Shown here in pieces: positions 1 through 5,381 of a stretch of DNA of 17,086 nucleotides; within the stretch, counting starts at the first letter, position 1; each line of letters opens with the position of its first letter. A model generated the notes under the pieces. It was not told the origin of the DNA and did no database searches. It was given only the letters and a program-made list of their open reading frames with translations. The stretch comes from an uncultured Candidatus Peregrinibacteria bacterium (lineage in GTDB: Bacteria > Patescibacteriota > Gracilibacteria > Peribacterales > Peribacteraceae), in NCBI GenBank assembly GCA_903822115.1, contig CAIJNU010000034.1, positions 1-17,086 of the forward strand. Direction: 5' to 3'. Made by a program: the position numbers and the translations under genes.

Positions 1-2
1 AC

Positions 3-242
3 AACTACCACAAGATCCATTTGGGCATGGGTATGGGCAAAAAGACCCCTGCTCAAGTGGTCTACGAAGCCATTCTTTCGCAATTCTCTTGTGTAAGGTT
101 AATGCTGCAACCTAACACATGTCGACAAAACGGGTTCGGGATTCCTCGTGATGGATCTTCCCCCGTACGTTCCATAGTCTCACAGACTATCCGATCCCCG
201 GCTCGTGTTTCCCACTCGGGCCGGGGAATTTCGCATTTATGA
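3..242 (+). CDS. C-terminal end of an integrase-core (IS481/IS3-like) transposase, cut by the window edge
   Basis: Reading from base 3, the first residues are NYHKIHLGMGMGKKTPAQVV. This matches the end of the DDE integrase core in IS481/IS3 transposases, where a YN-x-x-RPH segment is followed by a KTPAEV segment. These enzymes cut and join the ends of their insertion sequence. Only the last part of the core is present; the catalytic acidic residues lie left of the window. The frame stays open past the probable end of the element (the inverted repeat at 90-119) and stops only at 240-242. The true C-terminus is therefore unclear: the last 40 or so residues may be read-through of flanking DNA, or the 3' end may be decayed. 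Family assignment rests on this short segment only. Confidence 0.55.
   Translation, partial: NYHKIHLGMGMGKKTPAQVVYEAILSQFSCVRLMLQPNTCRQNGFGIPRDGSSPVRSIVSQTIRSPARVSHSGRGISHL
90..119. repeat. Inverted repeat, probable right end of the insertion sequence
   Basis: TGTGTAAGGTT (90-100) and AACCTAACACA (109-119) are complementary in 10 of 11 positions around an 8-nt spacer. The outer end reads inward as TGTGTTAGGTTGCAG, the TG...CA style of terminus expected of DDE elements. It lies just downstream of the transposase core, so I take base 119 as the likely element boundary. The left end is outside the window, so this cannot be confirmed by matching termini. Confidence 0.4.
174..190. repeat. Small perfect hairpin ATAGTC-N5-GACTAT
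   Basis: ATAGTC (174-179) and GACTAT (185-190) are perfectly complementary around a 5-nt loop, in the non-coding stretch between the insertion-sequence end and the membrane-protein gene. There is no T-run. Its role is unknown and chance is possible. Confidence 0.25.
196..232 (+). terminator. Possible weak terminator downstream of the transposase
   Basis: CCCCGGC (196-202) pairs with GCCGGGG (220-226) across a 17-nt loop and is followed by AATTTCGCATTTAT. The stem is GC-rich but the loop is long and the T-run broken, so this is only a candidate. Confidence 0.2.
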
Positions 243-246
243 GGTG

Positions 247-252
247 TACAAT
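247..252 (+). promoter_or_regulatory. -10-like TACAAT, 9 nt before the ATG (leaderless-type promoter)
   Basis: TACAAT ends 9 nt before the ATG at 262, so transcription would begin 2-3 nt before the start codon. It is preceded by TG (GTGTACAAT). The same spacing recurs at five other genes in the window. A GAGGTG at 241-246 could be read as a Shine-Dalgarno sequence, but it lies 15 nt from the ATG, which is too far. Confidence 0.5.
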
Positions 253-261
253 CCCTTCACT

Positions 262-996
262 ATGAATACGAGTTCCAAGTCGAAGAGCATCCGTTCATCA
301 TCGTCACGTGTAGATTACTATAGTGTGAACAATGAGCCATCGGCGGGCATTCTCTGTGCCATTCATATTTTTCTGCTTCTCGCGACAAGTCTGGTTCTAT
401 TTTTCACATATTTTTCAATATCGAGCAGTGTTGGAGATTGGAATAGGGTAGTCGCGCAGTTGGATCTTCTTGAGCTGGGGGTTGTAGCAGTTTGCATTGG
501 CACTGTTATCACGCTTTATCGATGGATGGCATCCAAGAAATACAGATTGGTACGCAAATTCTGCGATTTGCTCTTGGGCATTCTTCTTGGTTTATTCGGA
601 TTGATGACCCTTACTATCATTGCTTGCTTAGTTCCAGTCATCATTGAATCGTTCATAATTGTTGGCTTTGGAGCCTCAGTCTCACTCGTTATACTTCTTC
701 TCCTCATCGTCATTCTCTCTTCATTTGTAATTTTTATAATCTGTGAAAGACGTTTTGCGATAGGTATTCATCTCGTTCTTATCGCCTGCTTTGCTGCTTT
801 GGTTGTTGAGTTGTTAGTCAATCACGGAAATACCCCTTTCTGGGGGCCTCTCATTGTCATGGCAATCCTGCCCTCTTTTGTCATGTACGACATATTCTCT
901 CGTGGGAGACGGTATGTTTCGATAGGAATTCTCATCATGCTTGTCGGCCTTTCCAGTACGATTATTCACTCGGTGTATACGCTTCGATATATGTGA
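262..996 (+). CDS. Polytopic membrane protein, unknown function
   Basis: This is a 244-residue protein I do not recognise. After a Ser/Lys-rich cytoplasmic-looking N-terminus (residues 1-28) it has about seven hydrophobic segments, near 29-52, 67-87, 101-129, 131-160, 166-186, 192-212 and 219-238. Short basic loops (RWMASKKYRLVRK, CERR, SRGRR) suggest the cytoplasmic side. I chose the ATG at 262 because an earlier in-frame start at 205 lies in the hairpin region, and because a -10-like TACAAT precedes 262 by 9 nt. The gene looks AT-richer than its neighbours and sits next to a transposase remnant, which is compatible with recent acquisition. No catalytic motif is visible. Confidence 0.75.
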   Translation: MNTSSKSKSIRSSSSRVDYYSVNNEPSAGILCAIHIFLLLATSLVLFFTYFSISSSVGDWNRVVAQLDLLELGVVAVCIGTVITLYRWMASKKYRLVRKFCDLLLGILLGLFGLMTLTIIACLVPVIIESFIIVGFGASVSLVILLLLIVILSSFVIFIICERRFAIGIHLVLIACFAALVVELLVNHGNTPFWGPLIVMAILPSFVMYDIFSRGRRYVSIGILIMLVGLSSTIIHSVYTLRYM

Positions 997-1024
997 AGAT
1001 TTTCGCTCTCTTCCTACTGGGAAT

Positions 1025-1657
1025 ATGACGCTCGTCTATTGGATCAACTGCCTCTTCTTCGTTCTGGGCGCGGCATTCGGCAGATTCGGCGCTGTCATCA
1101 CACGCGCTTGGCTCGGCAAGAAGATCCCTTGGCAATTTCCACTCATGGAGATCGTCTCGGGGCTGATCTTCCTCTTTGCGCTCTGGCATCGAGCCTTCGC
1201 ATCCGTGCCCGCCGTATTTCTCGGACTGTCGCTCTGGCTTCTCCTGCTAATCGCGATCATTGATGCGCGAACCGGTTTCATCCCTGATCTCCTCACACTT
1301 CCTCTCATTATCTGCGGCATCGCATACTCTCTCCTGCTGCACTCAACGTTTCCTATTGCCGCCATGGCGATCGGCGGGGGAGTTTTCGCCGCTCAGTGGC
1401 TCGTGAGCGCGGGGCGATGGGTGGGATCGGGTGATGTGCTTCTGGGGCTTGGTATCGGAGCGCTCATGGGATCGATCTCCCTGACGATCGTTGCGATCTT
1501 CAGCGCGTACGTGCTGGGTCTGGTGGCGGTCTTATTCCTGCTCATCACGAAGCGCTCCCGTCTCAAGAGTCGCATTGCGTTCGGCCCCTTCCTCGCGAGC
1601 GGCGCATGCATTGCCGTGTTCTTCGGACCGACGTTGATACGAAATGTACTCGGGTGA
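1025..1657 (+). CDS. Short type IV prepilin peptidase (A24 family)
   Basis: Membrane aspartyl protease of 210 residues that would cleave the leader of type IV prepilins or pseudopilins at the inner face of the cytoplasmic membrane. Two aspartate motifs are clear: IIDARTGFIPD (Asp80) and GSGDVLLGLGIG (Asp137), the signature of PilD/GspO/TadV peptidases. The protein is nearly all membrane segments. It is shorter than classical PilD (about 250-290 residues): the N-terminal region retains FPLMEIVSG but lacks the paired CxxC zinc motifs, so the N-methylase part is reduced or absent. I chose the ATG at 1025 because translation from there begins directly at the first membrane segment. No pilin gene is seen in the window. 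The gene ends convergently with the methyltransferase. Confidence 0.88.
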   Translation: MTLVYWINCLFFVLGAAFGRFGAVITRAWLGKKIPWQFPLMEIVSGLIFLFALWHRAFASVPAVFLGLSLWLLLLIAIIDARTGFIPDLLTLPLIICGIAYSLLLHSTFPIAAMAIGGGVFAAQWLVSAGRWVGSGDVLLGLGIGALMGSISLTIVAIFSAYVLGLVAVLFLLITKRSRLKSRIAFGPFLASGACIAVFFGPTLIRNVLG

Positions 1658-1658
1658 G

Positions 1659-1687
1659 CAAGAACTCTATCTCGTGTTCTTGGTTTT
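1659..1687 (+). terminator. Probable terminator of the prepilin peptidase gene
   Basis: CAAGAAC (1659-1665) and GTTCTTG (1676-1682) form a perfect 7-bp stem with a 10-nt loop, followed by GTTTTC. It begins two bases after the stop codon and overlaps the 3' end of the convergent methyltransferase. The stem is AT-rich, so strength is uncertain. Confidence 0.4.
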
Positions 1688-2017
1688 CTCCGCGACATAG
1701 ACGAAGGTTGGGGGCAGATTTTTCCAGACAGTACGCACACTGCGCACTTCCGGGAATATTTTGCGCAGTCTTCGGCGAAACTTCCAACTTGTGAGAAACG
1801 GATAGCTCCAGAGGTAGATGGGTGTGACGAATTTACCGCCCTCGGCAAGAGAACGCTGAATCGCTTCAAGGAGCTCATTTTGCAATTCTCCGGAAAATGC
1901 AGACCAAGGAAGACTACTGACGATCACATCGAATCCTTTGCCGCCAGTTTCGTTTATAAGTTCCGCCGAAACACCGCCTGCGTAAGCTGGCGGATGAAGA
2001 GGTTCCGGCATCCTCAC
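1667..2017 (-). pseudogene. 3' fragment of the interrupted methyltransferase gene
   Basis: This holds the C-terminal half of the SAM-dependent methyltransferase whose N-terminal half starts at 2811. The native part covers 1667-1973 and begins VSAELINETGGKGFDVIVSS, then LPWSAF, the position of the conserved post-strand-4 motif in KsgA/PmtA-like enzymes. It ends with a basic tail (EKTKNTR). The open frame extends upstream into the inserted element (2017-1974, encoding MRMPEPLHPPAYAGG), so an orphan start could in principle be used. Relative to the 5' fragment it is shifted by two bases. Deleting the 518-bp element puts the two in one frame. Confidence 0.75.
1971..1993. repeat. Left copy of the element-end palindrome
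   Basis: This 23-bp sequence is repeated exactly at 2469-2491 in the same orientation. Its inner 20 nt (1974-1993) fold on the plus strand as CCGCC-T-GC-GTAA-GC-T-GGCGG: a 5-bp stem, a T-T mismatch, 2 bp and a GTAA tetraloop. Imperfect hairpins at both ends, in direct orientation, are what IS200/IS605 TnpA proteins recognise, and they also resemble REP elements. Confidence 0.85.
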
Positions 2018-2037
2018 GGTTGGCCTAGGATGTCTTC

Positions 2038-2466
2038 ATGGAGTGCAAACGCCAATCCAATTGTCTGTATCACTGTGTCTACCACCTCGTTCTCGTCACG
2101 AGGTATCGCCGGAAGATCTTCAACAACGGCGTGTTCAATTACATGAAAGCAACGCTCAAGGAACTTGCAGAACATTACCCGGAGATGGAGATTGTGGAGA
2201 TGAATCACGATGAAGATCACATTCATCTCATGCTCTGGATTCCGCCAAAAATGCCTGTGGGCAGAGCAGTTACGATTCTCAAATCCAACACTGCTCATCA
2301 CCTCAAGAAGAAATTTCCCTTCCTCGGCGAAGTGTACTTCGACGGCGGTGGCATTTGGTCAGGCGGTTACTTCGTGTCTACGGTTGGCATTAACGGGCAA
2401 ACGATCAGGAAATACATTGAGCACCAGGGTAGGGAGGATGCCGGACAAGCGAAGCTTGCCCTGTAA
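2038..2466 (+). CDS. tnpA: IS200-type transposase (Y1 HUH endonuclease, TnpA)
   Basis: A 142-residue single-domain DNA endonuclease that cuts and rejoins single-stranded hairpin-bearing DNA through a covalent 5'-phosphotyrosine. Seen motifs: CVYHLVLVTRYRRKIF near the N-terminus, the HUH pair in DHIHLMLWIPPKMPVG, GIWSGGYFVSTVG, and the catalytic tyrosine in IRKYIEHQGRED. All align in order with IS200 TnpA, whose length is similar. The ATG at 2038 has AGGA seven bases upstream, one of the few plausible Shine-Dalgarno motifs in the window, which fits a gene that arrived with its own signals. The element's palindromes flank it at 44 and about 5 nt. REP-associated tyrosine transposases are the close alternative, since the ends resemble REP sequences. 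Confidence 0.92.
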   Translation: MECKRQSNCLYHCVYHLVLVTRYRRKIFNNGVFNYMKATLKELAEHYPEMEIVEMNHDEDHIHLMLWIPPKMPVGRAVTILKSNTAHHLKKKFPFLGEVYFDGGGIWSGGYFVSTVGINGQTIRKYIEHQGREDAGQAKLAL

Positions 2467-2811
2467 GGACACCGCCTGCGTAAGCTGGCGGTAGTTCATG
2501 TGTTTAGGAAGCTTTGATGCGGATTCCTGGTAGATCGTGACATCTGGGCATCGGTCTCTCGTCTGTCTCACGAACTTGTCGTTGATTTCAAACACACAGA
2601 AGGATGCAGAAGATTTCTTCGCTTTCTCAATGTGCTCAGTGAATATCCCCGTTCCCGATCCGAGCTCCACGATGGATGCGGCATCGCGAACGCCAGCGGC
2701 ATCGATCATGACCTTTGCGAGCGCATGAGAACTCGGTGCCAGTGCGCCGATTTGCAGAGGATGGCGCAGGTACTCTCGAAGAAAGGCGAGCGAGTCGCGT
2801 ATAGAAGTCAT
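2359..2811 (-). pseudogene. 5' fragment of a class I SAM-dependent methyltransferase (PmtA/KsgA-like)
   Basis: Residues 1-107 (2811-2492) are native: FLREYLRHPLQIGALAPSSH, then motif I VELGSGTGIFTEHI (about 48-61), and FEINDKF, the acidic end of strand 2 that binds the SAM ribose. The leader and motif spacing match the phospholipid N-methyltransferase/rRNA adenine dimethylase-like group; the substrate cannot be told from sequence. After Tyr107 the frame enters the IS200-like element and adds 43 unrelated residues to a stop at 2359. Removing the element gives a complete 208-residue protein. I chose the ATG at 2811, 13 bp after the helicase stop; a GTG at 2853 overlapping the helicase gene is the alternative. 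The lesion looks recent because no other frame damage is visible. Confidence 0.78.
2469..2491. repeat. Right copy of the element-end palindrome
   Basis: Exact direct repeat of 1971-1993, starting 2 nt after the transposase stop codon. The inner 20 nt (2472-2491) fold as the same imperfect hairpin with a GTAA loop. The perfect match between both copies points to recent mobility. Confidence 0.85.
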
Positions 2812-2824
2812 ATTTTCTGCAGTA

Positions 2825-4075
2825 TTATCTCCCTCTTCTGTGGTGTCTACCACGATTGAAGGAATGGTGGTGGTGCTGATGAGGACGGGGAGATGCGGGG
2901 AGAGTGGATGGAGTTTCCTGTCTGTGAACTGGCAGTGCGGGATGGGTGAGCGGCGAGGGTGAGCTGCGGCGGCGGATGGGTGAACGAATCAAGCGCTCGA
3001 TGTCGCGTATCGATCCGGTCTGATCCGGTGTGGCGAACGAAATAGCGCGTCCGGATTTGCCCGCGCGCGCGGTGCGGCCGATGCGATGGACGTAGTCGGA
3101 AGGATCGTCGGGGAGATCGTAGTTGATGACGGTGGTGATGTTGGACACGTCGATGCCGCGCGAGGCGATATCCGTCGCGACAAGGACGCGATACCTCCCA
3201 GTCTTGAATCCTTCGAGCGCTTCCCTGCGCTGGGCGAGCGAACGGTTGGCGTGCATCTCCGCGGCGCGGTGGCCCAGGGCTTGCACGGAGCGAGTGATTT
3301 TCTTTGCCCCGTACTTGGTGCGCGAGAAGATGAGGGTCGGGCCCTGATTCTCGGAAAGTATCGTCGAGAGGAGTGACATCTTCTCCTCGCGTCTCACGAT
3401 GACGAGCTCCTGTTCCACGTTCGCGGCGGTCGTTCCCGTAGGCGCCACTTCGATTCTCAGCGGAGATTGCATGTGATGACTCGCGAGCTGCAGGATCTGC
3501 GGCGGCATCGTGGCCGAGAAGAGCATCGTCTGACGCTCTCGGGGCACGTGACGCAGGATGCGCTCGATTTGCGGCTTGAATCCCATATCGAGCATGCGAT
3601 CCGCTTCGTCGAGCACGAGAACGACAACCTCCTTCAGCGACACCGTGCCTTGTTCGATATGGTCATTGAGGCGGCCCGGCGTGGCGATGAGAATGCGAGG
3701 ATTCTGGCGGAGCATCTCGCGCTGCCGGTACATGGAAGCGCCGCCGATGAAGACGGCAGTCTTGATCCCGAAGACTCGTGCAAACGGGAGGAGAGCTTCC
3801 TCCACCTGCGTGGCGAGCTCCCGCGTCGGGAGAACGATGAGCGCCCTTCCTCCTTGAGAGAGTCTCTGGAGAAGGGGAAGGCCGAAGGCAAGCGTCTTGC
3901 CGGTGCCGGTTTGCGCGATCCCCACGACGTCTTTGCCTTGGAGGGCGGTCGGGATCGCCTGATGTTGAATCGGAGTCGGGACGGTGATCCCCCGGCTCAG
4001 GAGTACACGTAAGAGGACCTCACTTACTCCGAGGTCCGCGAACGTGTTTCCTGATGGCGGGGTAGGGTTTGCCAT
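2825..4075 (-). CDS. DEAD-box ATP-dependent RNA helicase (RhlE-like)
   Basis: Cytoplasmic RNA-dependent ATPase of 416 residues that remodels RNA duplexes. All core motifs are present in order: Q motif (PTPIQHQA, 33-40), Walker A AQTGTGKT (54-61), PTRELA (83-88), GG, TPGR (132-135), DEAD (156-159), SAT (187-189), RGID (306-309) and HRIGRTAR (330-337). The C-terminal tail beyond about residue 365 is low-complexity and basic, ending in a His run and RGRHHRRGR, as in RNA-binding tails of RhlE-type helicases. It starts 7 bp after the cold-shock gene stop, so the two are very probably cotranscribed; pairing RNA chaperone and helicase makes sense for cold adaptation. No Shine-Dalgarno sequence precedes the ATG. 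Confidence 0.95.
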   Translation of the reverse strand: MANPTPPSGNTFADLGVSEVLLRVLLSRGITVPTPIQHQAIPTALQGKDVVGIAQTGTGKTLAFGLPLLQRLSQGGRALIVLPTRELATQVEEALLPFARVFGIKTAVFIGGASMYRQREMLRQNPRILIATPGRLNDHIEQGTVSLKEVVVLVLDEADRMLDMGFKPQIERILRHVPRERQTMLFSATMPPQILQLASHHMQSPLRIEVAPTGTTAANVEQELVIVRREEKMSLLSTILSENQGPTLIFSRTKYGAKKITRSVQALGHRAAEMHANRSLAQRREALEGFKTGRYRVLVATDIASRGIDVSNITTVINYDLPDDPSDYVHRIGRTARAGKSGRAISFATPDQTGSIRDIERLIRSPIRRRSSPSPLTHPALPVHRQETPSTLPASPRPHQHHHHSFNRGRHHRRGR

Positions 4076-4082
4076 TGATCAC

Positions 4083-4280
4083 TTATGCGGGGCGCACGTT
4101 TTCCGCTTTGGGGCCCTTCGGTCCCGCGCCCATCTCGAATTGCACTGCTTGTCCTTCCTGCAGCTGGTCGAAAGTCACTTCCTGGCACGAGCTCGAGTGG
4201 AAGAAGACGTCCGGCGATCCTTCGACGGTGATAAAACCAAAACCCTTGTCTGTTTTCTTCTTAATAGTGCCTGTAGGCAT
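4083..4280 (-). CDS. Cold-shock domain protein (CspA family)
   Basis: A 65-residue single-stranded nucleic-acid chaperone. It shows RNP1 (KGFGFI) and RNP2 (VFFHSS), and the end GPKGPKAENVRPA is typical of bacterial Csp proteins. Length is normal. I chose the ATG at 4280 (MPTGTIKKK) because this is the standard Csp N-terminus; upstream codons would add an unrelated stretch. The leader is pyrimidine-rich with no Shine-Dalgarno motif (CTCTCCCTTAC before the ATG). It is first in an apparent operon with the DEAD-box helicase and the (now broken) methyltransferase. Confidence 0.95.
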   Translation of the reverse strand: MPTGTIKKKTDKGFGFITVEGSPDVFFHSSSCQEVTFDQLQEGQAVQFEMGAGPKGPKAENVRPA

Positions 4281-4306
4281 GTAAGGGAGAGAAAAAAAAT
4301 GAAAAG

Positions 4307-4318
4307 ACGCACGTGCGT
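4307..4318 (-). promoter_or_regulatory. 12-nt palindrome in the csp leader
   Basis: ACGCACGTGCGT is a perfect palindrome near the expected 5' end of the csp mRNA. On the minus strand it is followed by CTTTTCATTTTTTTTC. It could form a short 5' hairpin or act as an operator. The following T-run gives it an attenuator-like look, but a 4-bp stem would be weak. Confidence 0.3.
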
Positions 4319-4327
4319 AAGAGCACG

Positions 4328-4333
4328 AGGATA
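4328..4333 (-). promoter_or_regulatory. Probable -10 (TATCCT) of the csp-helicase operon
   Basis: TATCCT on the minus strand, with TTGTGC 16 nt upstream as a possible -35. It would give a leader of about 40 nt before the csp ATG. TATCCT also appears as the candidate -10 of the small secreted peptide gene. Confidence 0.4.
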
Positions 4334-4390
4334 CACTCTTTTGCGATCTGCACAATCAAAACTCAAAATAAGCGGATTTGTTCGTGGCAC

Positions 4391-4420
4391 CTCCAAAAGG
4401 AGGCCGCAGGTGCGGCCTCC
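4391..4420 (-). terminator. Rho-independent terminator of the secreted repeat protein gene
   Basis: GGAGGCCGCA (4399-4408) and TGCGGCCTCC (4411-4420) are perfectly complementary, giving a very stable GC-rich hairpin. On the minus strand it is followed by TTTT (4398-4395). It lies 22 bp past the stop codon at 4443 and separates that gene from the csp operon. Confidence 0.75.
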
Positions 4421-4442
4421 GTCAACCCTTCATGAGGCAGCC

Positions 4443-5213
4443 TTACTTTGTGGAGGATGTTTGGCTGGCTGAGGCATCCGTGGCGGGGCCGTGCCCGAAC
4501 CATCCGCCTCGTCCTCCCGTGTGTGCGGGAAGCGTCACGCCATGTTCCTGCGCGAGCTGCTGAATAGTCTTGCCGCTCGCCAGTTCCGTCTTCAATTGAT
4601 CGGCGGTGAGGCCAAGCTTCTGCGCGAGCATGTCGGAATCCTTACCGAGTCCGAATCCTCCCATCGGAGGCGTCGGGAGCGTCACGCCTTTCTCGGTTGC
4701 GATTTGCTGGATCGTCTTGCCTCCGGCGAGTGCGGTCTTCAGATCCGCTTCGCTCATGCCGAGCTTCGTCGCGAGGTCGGAGAAGTTGGGACCCATTCCC
4801 GGCCCGCCTCTGCCGTCGAATCCGTGATCAGACATCATGGCAGACTTCAGATCGGGATTCGCCGTGACGGCGTTCTGGATCGCAGTGCGTTCATCAGTAT
4901 TCGCTTTCTGCACGGCAGCCTGGCGCTGCGTATCATCCGTGATGGCAGCGGCAGCCGTCAGCGCGGTTTCATGAGCCTGCGTGGCGCTCTTCTCCACGGT
5001 GACGAATGCGTCGATGTTCTTCAGGAATGCGGCATCCTTTGCAGCCATGTCCGTGACCTGTTGCTGTGTGGGAATCGAACGTGTGAATGACGACGCTGAG
5101 CCATTCGTCGTGCCGGCCGTTGCCGCGTTGGAGAGTTGAGCGAAGAGTGGGACGGCGATTGCTATGGCAGCGATGCCCGCGACGGCGCCGATGGTGAATT
5201 TATTAAGCTTCAT
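4443..5213 (-). CDS. Secreted protein with two LG-[MLT]...KTIQQ repeats
   Basis: A 256-residue protein with a Sec signal peptide (MKLNKF followed by a hydrophobic Ala/Ile core to about residue 30). Residues 45-125 are Ala/Thr/Gln-rich and probably helical. Two 34-residue repeats follow, at about 147-180 and 196-229: LATKLGMSEADLKTALAGGK continues as TIQQIATEKGVTLP, and the second copy has LAQKLGLTADQLKTELASGK then TIQQLAQEHGVTLP. Gly/His-rich linkers (GRGGPGMG, GGRGGWFGHG) separate them. This helix-turn-helix-like unit occurs in secreted proteins of unknown function; I assign no activity. The promoter carries three NTTAAG-type direct repeats. The start is fixed by the signal peptide; no Shine-Dalgarno sequence is visible. 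Confidence 0.85.
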   Translation of the reverse strand: MKLNKFTIGAVAGIAAIAIAVPLFAQLSNAATAGTTNGSASSFTRSIPTQQQVTDMAAKDAAFLKNIDAFVTVEKSATQAHETALTAAAAITDDTQRQAAVQKANTDERTAIQNAVTANPDLKSAMMSDHGFDGRGGPGMGPNFSDLATKLGMSEADLKTALAGGKTIQQIATEKGVTLPTPPMGGFGLGKDSDMLAQKLGLTADQLKTELASGKTIQQLAQEHGVTLPAHTGGRGGWFGHGPATDASASQTSSTK

Positions 5214-5240
5214 AGAAGAGTGGGGTAAAGAGATACGTCT

Positions 5241-5250
5241 CGGTTAACCG
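5241..5250. promoter_or_regulatory. Palindrome CGGTTAACCG at the expected transcription start
   Basis: A perfect 10-bp palindrome lying 5-14 nt downstream of the TATACT -10 of the secreted repeat protein gene. Placement at +1 would suit a repressor operator, but its length makes chance possible. Confidence 0.3.
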
Positions 5251-5255
5251 GGATC

Positions 5256-5261
5256 AGTATA
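5256..5261 (-). promoter_or_regulatory. -10 element TATACT of the secreted repeat protein gene
   Basis: TATACT preceded by CG and followed by G on the minus strand (TTCGTATACTGA), with a leader of about 35 nt. The context is nearly identical to the DUF3160 gene promoter (CTCGTATACTGA). No good -35 is present; that region is occupied by the TTAAG repeats, which suggests activator dependence. Confidence 0.5.
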
Positions 5262-5271
5262 CGAAGGGAGG

Positions 5272-5299
5272 CTTAAGAGAGGCATAAGACGAAATTAAG
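5272..5299. promoter_or_regulatory. Three NTTAAG-like direct repeats at 11-bp spacing
   Basis: CTTAAG (5272-5277), CATAAG (5283-5288) and ATTAAG (5294-5299) are separated by exactly 5 bp each. Response regulators of the OmpR family bind direct repeats with this one-turn spacing, and CiaR of streptococci uses NTTAAG-N5-WTTAAG. The first hexamer is 10 bp from the TATACT -10, overlapping the -35 zone. A 10-bp inverted repeat (AGAGAGGCAT at 5276-5285, its complement at 5306-5315) overlaps the array. Confidence 0.5.
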
Positions 5300-5381
5300 G
5301 AACCGATGCCTCTCTCAATGTAGGGGGATATTCCACCCGAAAGACGTGGACATGCGCCGAAACGGCTCATAAGCTGAATCC

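Larger units (their letters stand above)
1974..2491 (+). mobile_element. IS200-like element (518 bp) inserted in a methyltransferase gene
   Basis: The element contains one gene, a Y1 HUH transposase, and no TnpB. Its boundaries are the two identical 20-nt palindromes. This placement is supported by coding logic: joining base 1973 to base 2492 turns the methyltransferase fragments into one frame reading KLPKHMNYVSAELINET with no stop. Joining so as to keep one copy leads to an early stop. No target duplication is expected for this family. The exact cleavage points could lie a few bases from the hairpins, since IS200/IS605 cleavage sites usually sit outside them. Transposition in this family is single-stranded and leaves no scar. 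Confidence 0.8.

Noticed and set aside
1974..2491. The two 23-bp repeats as the start of a CRISPR array
   Set aside because: Only two copies, about 500 bp apart, flanking a transposase gene.
3467..4012. Long plus-strand frame opposite the DEAD-box gene
   Set aside because: Antisense shadow of a clear helicase gene; Arg/Glu-rich composition typical of such shadows.
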